Origin: Sarcodiotheca gaudichaudii
Lineage: Eukaryota; Rhodophyta; Florideophyceae; Gigartinales; Solieriaceae
Length of the DNA stretch: 64,000 bases
Assembly (NCBI GenBank): GCA_032355985.1
Contig: JAUKVZ010000010.1
Location: forward strand, 1-64,000
Direction of reading: 5' to 3'
Shown here: positions 43,173 through 53,039 of the stretch, in pieces
How positions within the stretch are numbered: position 1 is the stretch's first letter
Layout: each line of letters opens with the position of its first letter
Translations under genes and position numbers: made by a program
Notes under the pieces: generated by a model
Databases searched by the model: none
Told to the model about the DNA's origin: nothing
The model's input: only the letters and a program-made list of their open reading frames with translations

Positions 43173-44624
43173 TTAACCTATAGTACCTTCTAATTTTAAA
43201 TTCATTAATTGGTCCGCTTCCATAGCAAATTCCATAGGAAGTTCATTAAAGACCTCTTTACAGAAACCACTAATCATAAGACATAAAGCATCTTCAATAT
43301 TAATACCCCTTTGTAAAAAATAAAATATTTGTTCTTCACCTATCTTTGATGTTGATGCTTCATGTTCTACTTTTCCAGACGAGTTTTGTACTTGTATATA
43401 TGGAAATGTATTAGCTTTTGATTTATTACCGATTATTAAAGAATCACACTGTGAGTAGTTACGTGCATAATCAGCATTAGGGCCAAATTTAACTAAGCCG
43501 CGATAACTATTCTTAGATTGTCCTGTAGATATACCCTTAGAAATAATCTTACTTTTTGTATTTTTGCCAATATGAATCATTTTACTACCAGTATCAGCTT
43601 GCTGGTAATGGTTTGTTAAAGCAACAGATGCAAATTCTCCAATAGAATAATCTCCAACTAGTATACAGCTTGGATATTTCCATGTAATAGCTGAACCCGT
43701 CTCCACTTGTGTCCAAAGAATCTTTGAATTATTACCAACACATAAACCTCTCTTTGTAACAAAATTGTAAATACCACCCTTACCATCTGCATCGCCTGCA
43801 TACCAATTTTGTACAGTTGAATACTTTATTGTTGCATTTTCAAAAGCAACTAATTCTACTATAGCAGCATGTAGTTGATTATTATCAAATTTTGGTGCTG
43901 TACATCCTTCGAGATAGCTAACATAGCTATTTTTGTCTGCAATTATTAACGTTCTTTCAAATTGTCCTGATTCCTTGTTGTTTATTCTAAAGTACGTAGA
44001 TAATTCAAGTGGACAATGTGTATCTTGAGGAATATAGCAAAAAGATCCATCGCTAAATACTGCTGAATTAAGAGCAGCAAAATAATTATCTCCAACCGGT
44101 ACCACTGATCCTAAATATTTACTTATTAAATTCGGATATTTATTTATTGCTTCTGACATAGAGCAAAAAATAACTCCAACATCAGCTAATTCTTTTTGAA
44201 AGGTTGTAGCAATAGAAACACTATCAAAAACTGCATCCACAGCAACATTACTTAACCTTTTTTGTTCATTAAGCGGTATACCTAGTTTCTTGAAAGTTTC
44301 TAGAATACTTGGGTCAACATCATCTAAACTATTTAACTTTTTTTTGTATTTTGGTACAGAATAATAAATTAATTGATTATAATCAATTCTTTTATAAATT
44401 AAATGACTCCAAGTTGGCTCACTCATTTTTTCCCACTTACTGTATGCTTTTAGTCGAAAATGAGCTAAACACTTAGACTCTTTTTTATTTGTAGAAATTA
44501 ATTCAACAATTTTTTTGTTAAGTCCTTTTGGGAAGAACTCAGAGTTAATTTTAGTCTGGAAACCATATTTATATGGTTGGTTAATTAATTTATTTAATTT
44601 TAAATTTTTCGGCTGCTGTTTCAT
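43173..44624 (-). CDS. sufB: Fe-S cluster assembly scaffold SufB (Ycf24)
   Basis: This 483-residue protein has SufB landmarks: [78 protein letters not shown], and the C-terminal [22 protein letters not shown]. It provides the scaffold on which 4Fe-4S clusters are built for photosystem I and other plastid proteins. It is co-transcribed with sufC on the minus strand. Confidence 0.97.
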   Translation of the reverse strand: MKQQPKNLKLNKLINQPYKYGFQTKINSEFFPKGLNKKIVELISTNKKESKCLAHFRLKAYSKWEKMSEPTWSHLIYKRIDYNQLIYYSVPKYKKKLNSLDDVDPSILETFKKLGIPLNEQKRLSNVAVDAVFDSVSIATTFQKELADVGVIFCSMSEAINKYPNLISKYLGSVVPVGDNYFAALNSAVFSDGSFCYIPQDTHCPLELSTYFRINNKESGQFERTLIIADKNSYVSYLEGCTAPKFDNNQLHAAIVELVAFENATIKYSTVQNWYAGDADGKGGIYNFVTKRGLCVGNNSKILWTQVETGSAITWKYPSCILVGDYSIGEFASVALTNHYQQADTGSKMIHIGKNTKSKIISKGISTGQSKNSYRGLVKFGPNADYARNYSQCDSLIIGNKSKANTFPYIQVQNSSGKVEHEASTSKIGEEQIFYFLQRGINIEDALCLMISGFCKEVFNELPMEFAMEADQLMNLKLEGTIG

Positions 44625-44753
44625 ATTAGTTTCCCTATGTTAATAAAATTCTTTGCTTACAATATTTTATAACTAATTTGTAATACTAAGATTATATCTA
44701 GAATCGTAAACTGAAAGTCAAAATTTTATTGCCGGTTAACATTAGTATAGTAA

Positions 44754-45523
44754 CTATATATAGTAAATATTAGTCACTGTATACTCGTTAGATTTAAATT
44801 CTCTACAATATAAGATAGAAGAGATTTGTTCCATTTCATAATTTATATATAGGAAAAACTCTTGGAGTATCCAAGAATATACTGCTGTTTGTTTAGTACT
44901 TCGAAGTTTCAAGCCTACCACCTTGAGATTCATTTTATATTGCATTGATATTAATAATTGGGATGCAAAAGTAACTATTAGAGTTAGTTTAGAAAAGTAT
45001 TTATGATTAGCTTTAAGAAAAAATACTAAAAATAATAGTATTATTTCTTCATACCTAGTTGATAAATACAAAAGTTTTAAAGATCCAAAATATGATATAG
45101 AAAGAAGGATACTTTTTATTAAATATTCAGGTAATAATAGTTCATAATGTATATCTTTTATATTTATTAAATTCTTAAAAAAAAACTGTTAAAAGACCCT
45201 AGTTTAATATTTAGAGTGAAACAAATTAGTTTGCATAAGTTATAATATTTGTTTCGTTTATCATAATTAAAAATAAATAGTAGTATTAATAAAAGATAGT
45301 TTAAACTAGGTATGAGATTATTTTTTGGAATTTTGGTTTGAACTGAAATAAGGAATATAAATATAATATAAATACAAATATGAGTATAATTAAGATAAAG
45401 TAATCTACACAGACTAAAGAAAAATACTACTGTTTTAATATTACATTTAATTTTATGTAGCCATATTTTAGGAGATATAAGATAATCATTGAAAAATGTA
45501 ATTTTAAATAAATTTATGGACAT
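44754..45523 (-). CDS. ycf92: EcfT/CbiQ-like transporter membrane protein (Ycf92-type), frame broken at a T9 run
   Basis: Two adjoining frames together give a protein of about 256 residues resembling the transmembrane T component of ECF/cobalt-type transporters. The first (45523 to 45167) starts MSINLFKITFFNDYLISPKIWLHKI, like the S-x-x-S-W-L-H-x-L-D-P-R start of CbiQ, followed by hydrophobic helices. The second frame is open from about 45186 to 44754. It contains LTLIVTFASQLLISMQYKMN, then EFFLYINYEMEQISSILYCREF, matching the family's coupling-helix region. The frames meet at a run of nine T on the coding strand (plus-strand A at 45177-45185), where a -1 shift joins them. This may be a sequencing error, slippage rescue, or early decay. 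The Ycf92 name is from memory. Confidence 0.6.
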
Positions 45524-45600
45524 AATAATAATAAATATTGATATAATAGTATATTGTCTTGTTTTTAATATGATATTTATGTAATTATATAATTATCTAG

Positions 45601-45682
45601 GGGTAGATGGCGAAATTGGTATACGCATCACACTCAAAATGTGACAACTACAGTTTTGAGGGTTCAAGTCCCTCTCTACCCA
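45601..45682 (+). tRNA. trnL(caa): tRNA-Leu(CAA)
   Basis: This 82-nt class II tRNA has acceptor GGGTAGA/TCTACCC, anticodon stem TCACA-CTCAAAA-TGTGA with anticodon CAA, a long variable arm, and T-arm GAGGG-TTCAAGT-CCCTC. The discriminator is A, as expected for leucine. It reads UUG. Confidence 0.96.
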
Positions 45683-45713
45683 TAATTAAATATAAAATAT
45701 AAAAACAAAGATT

Positions 45714-46673
45714 ATGAGTTTATTAGTTCTAGGTGGTACTGGTACTTTAGGCAGACAAATTGTAAGAAAAGCACTAGATGAAGGATTTCATGTGAAATGC
45801 TTCGTAAGAAATTTTCGCAGGGCTACTTTTTTAAAAGAGTGGGGGGCAGAGTTAGTCTATGGAGACTTGAAGATCCCTGAAACAATACCATTAACATTAT
45901 TTGGTGTTACAGCAATAATAGATGCTTCTACTGCGAGGCCATCAGATTTATATAGTGCCAATCGTATAGATCTATATGGAAAAAAGATCTTAATTCAAGC
46001 AGCAAAAAAAGCAAAAATCAAAAGATTTATCTTTTTTTCCATACTAAATGCTAATAAGTATTCTGAAATACCACTCATGAACTTAAAATTAATAATAGAA
46101 AAAGAATTAAATACTGCAAACTTGGATTATACAATTTTCCCTCTTGCAGGTTTTTTTCAGGGTCTTATTAGTCAATATGCATTACCTATATTAGATAAAC
46201 AATCTGTCTGGGTTACAGGGGACCTTACATCAATTGCTTATGTAGATACACAAGATATAGCTAGAATTGCTGTCAAAAGTCTATCTATTGAACAAGCCAG
46301 AAATAAAGTTTTTCCACTAGTTGGGAATCGCTCTTGGACCTCTCAAGAAATTATTAAACTATGTGAAAAGCTCTCAGGGCAAAGATCTAGAATATTTCTA
46401 GTACCTATTGTTTTCTTGAAATTTGCACGAGAATTCACAAATTTTTTTCAATGGAGCTGGAATATCTCAGAAAGATTAGCTTTTGCAGAAGTTTTAACTA
46501 GAGGTGACAATTTTTATGCCCCAATGAAGGAAGTATATAGCTTATTGCAAATAAAAGATGAAGAACTTGTTACATTAGAAATGTATTTGCAAGAGTATTT
46601 TAATAAAATCATGAAAAAGTTAAAGGATCTTAATTATAAAACCTTAAATAGTTCAGAAAGTTCTACTTTTTAA
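45714..46673 (+). CDS. ycf39: Ycf39, NmrA-like atypical short-chain dehydrogenase
   Basis: This 319-residue protein has an N-terminal Rossmann motif [15 protein letters not shown] (about residues 7-21). Further family sequences include [34 protein letters not shown], and [19 protein letters not shown]. In cyanobacteria Ycf39 acts with Hlip proteins in PSII reaction-centre assembly and chlorophyll delivery. It follows trnL(CAA) by 31 nt and precedes ycf41 and psbI on the same strand. Confidence 0.96.
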   Translation: MSLLVLGGTGTLGRQIVRKALDEGFHVKCFVRNFRRATFLKEWGAELVYGDLKIPETIPLTLFGVTAIIDASTARPSDLYSANRIDLYGKKILIQAAKKAKIKRFIFFSILNANKYSEIPLMNLKLIIEKELNTANLDYTIFPLAGFFQGLISQYALPILDKQSVWVTGDLTSIAYVDTQDIARIAVKSLSIEQARNKVFPLVGNRSWTSQEIIKLCEKLSGQRSRIFLVPIVFLKFAREFTNFFQWSWNISERLAFAEVLTRGDNFYAPMKEVYSLLQIKDEELVTLEMYLQEYFNKIMKKLKDLNYKTLNSSESSTF

Positions 46674-46686
46674 TCCAACTTTGATC

Positions 46687-46998
46687 ATGATAAATAAATT
46701 TGTATTCACTGGGCGAATAATAACCTTGCCAAAATTGTCTATTTATAACAAAAAGTTGTTAATCCAAGCTTTTGTATCCTTAAAAAATAACAAAAAGAAG
46801 AAATCAGTTTATTTAATTAAAATGTATGCAAATGAAACAATAAGTCATCAGGTCTTATATTATTATTACGCACAAAGTTTTGTTATAATTGAAGGTGCAA
46901 TAAAGATTAAATATCAATTATTAAAAATTTCGGATAAAGATAGAAAAAAGAAAAGAGAAGTTTTTCTTAAAACAGATAAAATTTATTTAAAAAATTAA
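46687..46998 (+). CDS. ycf41: Ycf41, single-strand-binding-like (OB-fold) protein
   Basis: This 103-residue basic protein starts MINKFVFTGRIITLPKL, like the first strand of SSB/PriB OB folds. VYLIKMYANETISHQVL and AQSFVIIEGAIKIKYQL follow, corresponding to the remaining strands. The family is known as Ycf41 in red plastids; nucleic-acid binding is inferred. A TTG codon two positions upstream (46681) is in frame, but the ATG at 46687 is preferred. It overlaps nothing and lies 13 nt after ycf39. Confidence 0.82.
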   Translation: MINKFVFTGRIITLPKLSIYNKKLLIQAFVSLKNNKKKKSVYLIKMYANETISHQVLYYYYAQSFVIIEGAIKIKYQLLKISDKDRKKKREVFLKTDKIYLKN

Positions 46999-47130
46999 AT
47001 AGTTTAACTAACGATTAATTGTTTTTTTAAGTAAATTATGAAGTTTATGAATTTTTCATATACAATATTATTAAGTACATGTAAATTACTTTTTTCAACA
47101 CAATTTAATTATTATTTAAGGAAATTTCTT

Positions 47131-47247
47131 ATGTTTACGTTAAAGATCTTTGTATACACCACTATTATATTTTTTGTTTCTCTATTCTTTTTTGGTTTTT
47201 TATCAAATGATCCTTCAAGAAATCCTAATCGCAAAGATTTAGAGTAG
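47131..47247 (+). CDS. psbI: Photosystem II reaction centre protein I
   Basis: This 38-residue single-helix protein, [38 protein letters not shown], is clearly PsbI in its parts: the MFTLKIFVY start and the NDPSRNP tail. The frame is open for 31 codons upstream to an ATG at 47038, but that extension is unrelated to PsbI. An AAGGAAA site lies just before the ATG at 47131, so the short form is chosen. Confidence 0.95.
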   Translation: MFTLKIFVYTTIIFFVSLFFFGFLSNDPSRNPNRKDLE

Positions 47248-47288
47248 TGCTAAGAGGCTTAAAAATATTTATTACTATTAATACATTA

Positions 47289-47768
47289 CTAACTTTTTAG
47301 AACTTTAATAGTTGATGTAAAGCAAATAGCTATACATCGATTATTTTCTTTAATTATAACAATAGATATTCTAAAGCTTTTACTAATAGAGTAAAGGAAT
47401 TCTCTGTACTGATGACTTCTTGTACTATAATCTGTACTTAGGCAATTTTTGTGTATTACAGAAAATGAGTAAGTCTTTACACTATTTGGACTAGTTTTTT
47501 TTATAGTTCCAAACTCTACTATACTACTTTTTACATAATTATAAGAGTAACTAACTCTCTCTACTAAACTTTTGTTATTATTGTTAGTATAATAATATCT
47601 ATAAGTTATTACTATATTTGAGTCAGATAAATTCTGTTTATCACATAAAGGAAATATTTGAATTTTAAAAGTGTTTACACTTTTACGTTTATTCTTTAAA
47701 TAGTAAATTGTTTGCTGAGCAACCCATTTACCCTCTGTATCGTTAAGCATAGACTTTAATTTAGACAT
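47289..47768 (-). CDS. ycf58: CpeS/CpcS-type bilin lyase homologue (Ycf58)
   Basis: This 159-residue protein contains the S-type lyase feature EGKWVAQQTIYYL near the N-terminus and the closing IAICFTSTIKVLK. Both fit the lipocalin-like CpcS/CpeS fold that attaches phycobilins to biliproteins. It fits a phycobilisome-bearing plastid; its substrate among ApcA, ApcB and others cannot be read from sequence. It is minus-strand, convergent with psbI and 26 nt downstream of the Omp85-like gene. Confidence 0.75.
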   Translation of the reverse strand: MSKLKSMLNDTEGKWVAQQTIYYLKNKRKSVNTFKIQIFPLCDKQNLSDSNIVITYRYYYTNNNNKSLVERVSYSYNYVKSSIVEFGTIKKTSPNSVKTYSFSVIHKNCLSTDYSTRSHQYREFLYSISKSFRISIVIIKENNRCIAICFTSTIKVLKS

Positions 47769-47794
47769 TAATTAATCCGAGTAGATTGGTAGTC

Positions 47795-50011
47795 TTAATA
47801 GTATAATGTATATATAGAAAGGTTCAAAACTTTCTTTGAATTTAAATCAATTTGAAATTCAATACGTATGGGTGATATTTTGTTTATTGGTACATCTAAT
47901 TGTAACCCCAAGCCAGTAGTCTTATTTATTTGATTAAAGTATTCATTTGATGAAATATATGGCTGAAAAAAGTAATTGGTCATATGATTATTCGAGAAGC
48001 AATTTTGAATAGAAGAAAGAAAATATAAAGATAGGAACCTATTCTTAGAAAGATGGTATTCTATAGTACATTTATATAAATTAGAATCAGGTATTAGAAG
48101 TTTATTAAATCTATTTGATTTGTTCCAATAACGTATTGGTGATATCAATAAAAAAGATTTTTGTACCGTATTAAAATTTGTTTCCATTAGTAATGTTAAA
48201 GAGCTTTTATATTTATTAACAGCCATTTGTGGTAAACTAAAAATCTGACAGTACTTTATATAAATACTTTGAGCAGTAAATATTTTTTTATTTGTAAGAT
48301 TTTTTTTGATCACAGGATAAGAAAAATAAGAAGAACATTCTGCAAAGAAAAATACACCAGGTTCAAGGTATCTAATAGTAGATAAAGTCTTATATTTAAA
48401 GTTCAGTTGTAATCCAATTATTTTTTGTTTAATTATTTTAGATAAATCCGATAGCGTATATATATTGAATTTTTTATTCTTGTCAATATAGTAATCATTG
48501 TAAAAGGTATGAAAGTTAAGATATTGCTTATAGTGTAGATTGGACTGTTGAAAAAAATTTTCTGTTAGATTAAACCAGCCAGCTATATTATGCTTAAAAT
48601 AAAAAATAGTATTTTTAGCTTTAGCCCACGAGTTTAAAGATTTGTTTGGTGTATATCTAATTATTTTGTTCGTTTTTAGTAAAAATACTCTATCACTGAA
48701 ACAAAAACTTTCATAATATTTACTTACAAGGTATGTAGATAAATTTGTATAGGCTTTGATATTAAAGTTTGAATACATTATATTTAAGTAGTTTAATCTA
48801 TTATTTTTTTTAGTTTCTAAAAAAAATCTATTTCCCTTGTAAACGTTAGACGAAGTATACTTATAACACAAAATATATTGCAATAAAATTTCTTTAATAT
48901 CAGTTTTTAGAGTGTTATAAACAATAGTATTTGGAGACCTAGTTATTACATGAAAACAAGTATTTAGAATAAATATTTGATCAAGAACTATTTTTTTCAT
49001 GATAAGATTTATATAACTTAAAAATTTACGAGAATGCAACTGTGTATATATTTGATAATCTAAAATAGTTGTTTTTATATGTAAAAATAACTCTCTTTTT
49101 AAAGGAATATTATAGTTTAATATTAGATTTAAAGAATCTTTATTCTGTACTACTCTATAAGTACAACTAGAAACTAATCCTAATGTCTTTAAGTAATCTA
49201 TTTCTACTTGCAAGCTGTTAACATTTAATATTTTGCCTGAATGTACGTTAACATACTGAATAATCCTTTTTTCTATTTGATTAATAATATTTACTTGTAA
49301 ATTATGTTGTCTATTATAAATTAAGTCTATTTTTTCTATTTTTCCTTCGTAAATATTAAAAGATAAGCATTTCATATTGCTATCATATGAAGTCTTAATT
49401 TGGACCCAATCAAATCCTTTTTTTTTGTACCATCTTTGTATTTCATCAATGCTATTATTAATGGTTATATAATTTTTTGGCTGACCTAAATTCTCTTTTA
49501 ACATACTGATTAAAGTAGTTTTTGATATTTGCAGTTTATGCCATTGTTTTACTTTAATACTTTTAACTAAAGGATTTATCTGCATCTTAATTAGTAAACG
49601 TTTTATACGATGCCTCTTAATAGAATTTCCTTGTACATCTTTAACAAAACCAGACTGTTGTACTTGGTTCATTATTTCTATTAAATTTGTTTTATAGGTT
49701 TTGATTACATTACTGAAAAAATTCTTTTGGTTTAATATATTTTTAGTAAAGACAAAATTGGCACCTTTTACTTCTATACGATTAATATCTTTTTTTTGTT
49801 TATAAGAATCAATTAAATACACTACATTAATACTAAATGCCAACCTTGTATCATCTATTGCTATTTTTGTTAATATACAGTTTTGAGATATATTAATTCC
49901 TATTACACATGCACTTATTAAATAAATGTATTTAATAAAAATAGAATTTATATGTATTAATTTACTTTGAAATGTGTAATAAGTATTAAATATAATTTTG
50001 TTTTTTATCAT
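47795..50011 (-). CDS. Omp85/Toc75/BamA-superfamily beta-barrel protein
   Basis: This 738-residue protein has a hydrophobic N-terminal segment (about 28-47), then three POTRA-like units: about 76-148, 149-225 and 226-300. The second shows the classic pattern with SIDEIQRWYKKKGFDWVQIK, then LSFNIYEGKIEKIDLIY. The third has GKILNVNSLQVEIDYLKTLGLV. The remainder (about 300-738) is beta-rich. It ends in TGLGLQLDVPINKISPIRIEFQIDLN with a terminal Tyr, like the last strands of Omp85 barrels (G-x-G-x-x-x-x-T-P-x-x-P-x-R). This family inserts or moves proteins across outer membranes. The loop-6 R-G-F/Y motif is not obvious, so the barrel is divergent. It lies between ycf58 and cemA; no established symbol is known to me. 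Confidence 0.72.
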   Translation of the reverse strand: MIKNKIIFNTYYTFQSKLIHINSIFIKYIYLISACVIGINISQNCILTKIAIDDTRLAFSINVVYLIDSYKQKKDINRIEVKGANFVFTKNILNQKNFFSNVIKTYKTNLIEIMNQVQQSGFVKDVQGNSIKRHRIKRLLIKMQINPLVKSIKVKQWHKLQISKTTLISMLKENLGQPKNYITINNSIDEIQRWYKKKGFDWVQIKTSYDSNMKCLSFNIYEGKIEKIDLIYNRQHNLQVNIINQIEKRIIQYVNVHSGKILNVNSLQVEIDYLKTLGLVSSCTYRVVQNKDSLNLILNYNIPLKRELFLHIKTTILDYQIYTQLHSRKFLSYINLIMKKIVLDQIFILNTCFHVITRSPNTIVYNTLKTDIKEILLQYILCYKYTSSNVYKGNRFFLETKKNNRLNYLNIMYSNFNIKAYTNLSTYLVSKYYESFCFSDRVFLLKTNKIIRYTPNKSLNSWAKAKNTIFYFKHNIAGWFNLTENFFQQSNLHYKQYLNFHTFYNDYYIDKNKKFNIYTLSDLSKIIKQKIIGLQLNFKYKTLSTIRYLEPGVFFFAECSSYFSYPVIKKNLTNKKIFTAQSIYIKYCQIFSLPQMAVNKYKSSLTLLMETNFNTVQKSFLLISPIRYWNKSNRFNKLLIPDSNLYKCTIEYHLSKNRFLSLYFLSSIQNCFSNNHMTNYFFQPYISSNEYFNQINKTTGLGLQLDVPINKISPIRIEFQIDLNSKKVLNLSIYTLYY

Positions 50012-50092
50012 TTGAAATTTTAAAATCTATTTTTACTATACTAGTTTTATTAGTACCACAAAGTCAGTTTATATATATAATAAAGATAAAAT

Positions 50093-50929
50093 ATGAAATA
50101 TTGGAATCTGAAAAAAATTAATCAATCTGCTTTAGAAAAAACGGGAATACTTCCTCGATCTATAAATAAATTATTTGAAAAATTTAAAAAAGAACTTGAC
50201 CCAAACGCAGAAATTGAAGCATTAGAAGAATTTAAAGTTGCTAGATATCAAACTGTTGCGTCTGTCAAATACTTATTACTATTATTAGTAATACCTGTAC
50301 TTATTAATCAGTTTTCAAAAAGTTTTGTTTTTGGGCCATGTATAGATTATATCTGGAATCACGGTGAGTATAATATTTTTTTAAATAAATCTCAAGAAGA
50401 GAGAGCTTTTGCCGAATTACAACGCTTTGAAGAAGGATTGCATTTTGAAATATTAATTGGAAAGATAAATAATCCTTCTTCTCGACTAATTAATCAAAAA
50501 ATGACTGATAAGGCTTTAGAATTAGCTACTCAGTATGCTAATGAAAGTTCATCTGCAGTTAAAAACATTTTGGCAGATCTTCTTTCTATAACAACAATAG
50601 TATCTACTTTAATCATAACAAAAAGACAGTTTTCAATTCTAAAATCTTTTATTAATGAATTGGTTTATAGCCTAAGTGATACGGCAAAAGCATTTTTCAT
50701 TATTTTATTTACAGATATATTTGTAGGCTTTCATTCTCCACATGGCTGGGAAGTAATAATTGAAGTAATTTTGCGCCATTTTGGTATAGCAGAAAGTCGT
50801 GATTTCATTTTTGTTTTTATTTCAACATTTCCTGTAATTTTAGATACGATATTTAAATATTGGATATTTCGCTATTTAAATAAAATTTCTCCATCAGCAG
50901 TAGCTACTTACCATAATATGAATGAATAG
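50093..50929 (+). CDS. cemA: Chloroplast envelope membrane protein CemA (Ycf10)
   Basis: This 278-residue protein has four hydrophobic segments. Conserved CemA stretches include RSINKLFEKFKKELDPNAE, ALEEFKVARYQTVASVKYLLLLLVIPVLI, and GFHSPHGWEVIIEVILRHFGI near the C-terminus. It is an inner-envelope protein linked to proton exchange and inorganic carbon uptake. It is divergent from the Omp85-like gene (81-nt gap) and is followed by the split CAU tRNA. Confidence 0.95.
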   Translation: MKYWNLKKINQSALEKTGILPRSINKLFEKFKKELDPNAEIEALEEFKVARYQTVASVKYLLLLLVIPVLINQFSKSFVFGPCIDYIWNHGEYNIFLNKSQEERAFAELQRFEEGLHFEILIGKINNPSSRLINQKMTDKALELATQYANESSSAVKNILADLLSITTIVSTLIITKRQFSILKSFINELVYSLSDTAKAFFIILFTDIFVGFHSPHGWEVIIEVILRHFGIAESRDFIFVFISTFPVILDTIFKYWIFRYLNKISPSAVATYHNMNE

Positions 50930-51071
50930 AATACTAGGAATGATTTTAATGACTATTAAAAATTAGAACGACTAACTATTTTATCTCAAGGTATTGCTTT
51001 TAGTTAGATTTAGTTTTATTATTATTTATACAATGCATCTGTGGCCGAGAGGCCGAAGGCAGCGGACTCAT

Positions 51072-53039
51072 GTGCGATCCGTATATTCTTGCAGTTAAAA
51101 ATTCATTCTATATTTGAATTTAGAAACTATGATCTAAATCAAAATATAATCATTTAGATTATAGAAAAACAGCTAGAAAAACTATATTTCTTTTGTTAGT
51201 AAGTAAACAATCTAACTATTCAAAATCATGAATATACTCATTTAGTCAATTCAAGTATACATAAGCCTTAATTATAATTGAATCAAGCTGACTAAATGGA
51301 AAATTGATACGACTAGGAAAGCAAACCCTTAAAAAAATATTAATATAAAAATACTTCTTATTTAAAGTATTAATGTCCTTAAGTATGATTACTATGAGTT
51401 AATTTATACATGATTTTTTAACGAGACAATTAATATATAGAGTGGAGTCTAAGTCAATTAGAATATTGGAAATATGGAACGGAGTAACTAATAAATAAGT
51501 ATTTTGTTTAATACAAAATAATACTAAAGGCAAGGATCCTTATCTATTAGTAAGAAGCAATAAAAAGCCAAAGCTTTATTAATATTAAAGATAAGCAAAC
51601 GTATTGCGCCTATAAAATAAGCAAGAAATAGAATATAGTGATAAATCAGTTTAACAAATGGAATCATTTACCTTGGATTCATATAAAAGAAAGAATGTTT
51701 ATTCTTCAAGCTAAAATATACTATCTATCTAAAAAATATAAACCCAAAAGTTTACATAAGATACAAAACTATATTTTAACATCTAAAGATGCAAAAATTT
51801 TTGCAGTTAAGCAGACTTTAACATACACTTCACTTTACTATAAAATTCATAATAAAGAGGTTTATAGATTTAATGACTTAGATAAAACACTTTTGTATAA
51901 CTCTTTACTTAATACAACAAATTTACTAAGTCAAGACTTTTTTCTTGTAGAAAGTGTAAAGAAATATCTTGTTTTTCTATGTATGTCGCCTGAATGGCAA
52001 GCTAAGTTTGAACCTCAGTATAAGTCAAGTATCTATGCTAGCAGAAAATGTTATTTTCAGCATCGATTAAGTAGCTTTTTTAATAAAGTGTTGAAATATA
52101 AATTAGAAAAAAAAAGTCTTTATATTTCACAATGTACAACAAAAAGTAAATACTTTGATATACAATACTTAATAAAGAAATTAAACACTTTGCCTGTAAT
52201 TAGTAAATACTTAAAATACTGGTTAAATCATCAATCGCTAGCTGAACCTTCTATGTTAAATACAAATTTTAATGAATGGACCAAGACTCCTGAAGATAAG
52301 CTAAATACTTTACTGAATAAAATACTGTGCAATGGTTCCAAATGGTTTAGTATAAATTATATTTATAGTGATTCTTATCAATTAAAAATGTTAGAACTAG
52401 TTTATTCATGTAACAGTTGCATAAATTTATTTACTACATATATAAATAAATTTCAAATACCAAATACATATGTACAAAAACAGTATGTATTTAATCAACT
52501 AGAAAATTTTAAAATACATTTATCAAACAAAATAGTTCCTAGAAAAACAAATATAATTTTTAAGATCTTCGATTATATAATTAAAACAAATCAAAATACA
52601 AAAAAAAGTTTTGAACTACATCAAAAATTAGGTACACTTCGTATTTTTATAGATCAAATTATATATATAAGGTTTTTATATCATATGAAAGATTTAATGT
52701 CTTATCAAAATAAGTTTAATAAGTTGAAAAATAATAGCAACCGTAGTTCTTTTGATATGTCTTTTGTAATCAAGAAAGAATCAATAATCTTTTTTTCATA
52801 TTACTATCCTCTTATTAATATGAACAACTTATATAATCTTATGAATACATTAAATTTTAAATATCTAAATAAAAGTAAAAAAAAGTGTAAATAAAATTTA
52901 TTGGAGTATATTTTCTTTTATTTGCTGTTAACTTATACGCAAATGTTTTATTAAAAGCTTAGTTATAGGAAGTAGCCGTATGAAGCGAAAGTTTCACGTA
53001 CGGTTTTGTAAGAGAGGTTTTTAAGAAATCGACTCTATT
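51072..53039 (+). other. Group II intron in the CAU tRNA anticodon loop
   Basis: The 5' end GTGCGATCC fits the GUGYG consensus. Near the 3' end, domain V is seen at about 52973-53006: AGCCGT, then a GCGAAAGT-type tetraloop stem, then ACGGTT. It keeps the catalytic AGC triad and GAAA loop. A domain VI-like hairpin follows (AGAG...CTCT). The intron is about 1968 nt and carries a maturase-like ORF. The roughly 560 nt before the ORF would hold domains I-III and part of IV. Confidence 0.85.
51638..52894 (+). CDS. Degenerate group II intron maturase / reverse transcriptase-like protein
   Basis: This 418-residue protein starts with WNHLPWIHIKERMFILQAKIYYLSKKY, then TSKDAKIFAVKQTL, matching the N-terminal RT-0 region of intron-encoded reverse transcriptases. 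MSPEWQAKFEPQYKSSIYASRKC (about 116-138) resembles the P-E-W-E-A-x-F-E-P-x-S-Y-G-F-R-P-G-R block. The catalytic Y-A-D-D box is not intact; IYSDSYQL near 248 may be its remnant. Domain X is not clear and no HNH nuclease is seen. It begins with GTG three codons after a stop. It may still aid splicing but probably lacks RT activity. Confidence 0.72.
   Translation: MINQFNKWNHLPWIHIKERMFILQAKIYYLSKKYKPKSLHKIQNYILTSKDAKIFAVKQTLTYTSLYYKIHNKEVYRFNDLDKTLLYNSLLNTTNLLSQDFFLVESVKKYLVFLCMSPEWQAKFEPQYKSSIYASRKCYFQHRLSSFFNKVLKYKLEKKSLYISQCTTKSKYFDIQYLIKKLNTLPVISKYLKYWLNHQSLAEPSMLNTNFNEWTKTPEDKLNTLLNKILCNGSKWFSINYIYSDSYQLKMLELVYSCNSCINLFTTYINKFQIPNTYVQKQYVFNQLENFKIHLSNKIVPRKTNIIFKIFDYIIKTNQNTKKSFELHQKLGTLRIFIDQIIYIRFLYHMKDLMSYQNKFNKLKNNSNRSSFDMSFVIKKESIIFFSYYYPLINMNNLYNLMNTLNFKYLNKSKKKCK

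Noticed and set aside
44754-45523. Two separate small membrane proteins (105 and 118 residues)
   Set aside because: The second frame stays open upstream of its first ATG back to the T-run, and both parts match successive regions of a single CbiQ/EcfT-like protein.
47038-47130. In-frame ATG 31 codons upstream of psbI
   Set aside because: The extension does not resemble PsbI, which always starts MxTLKxFVY, and the ribosome-binding site lies before the inner ATG.
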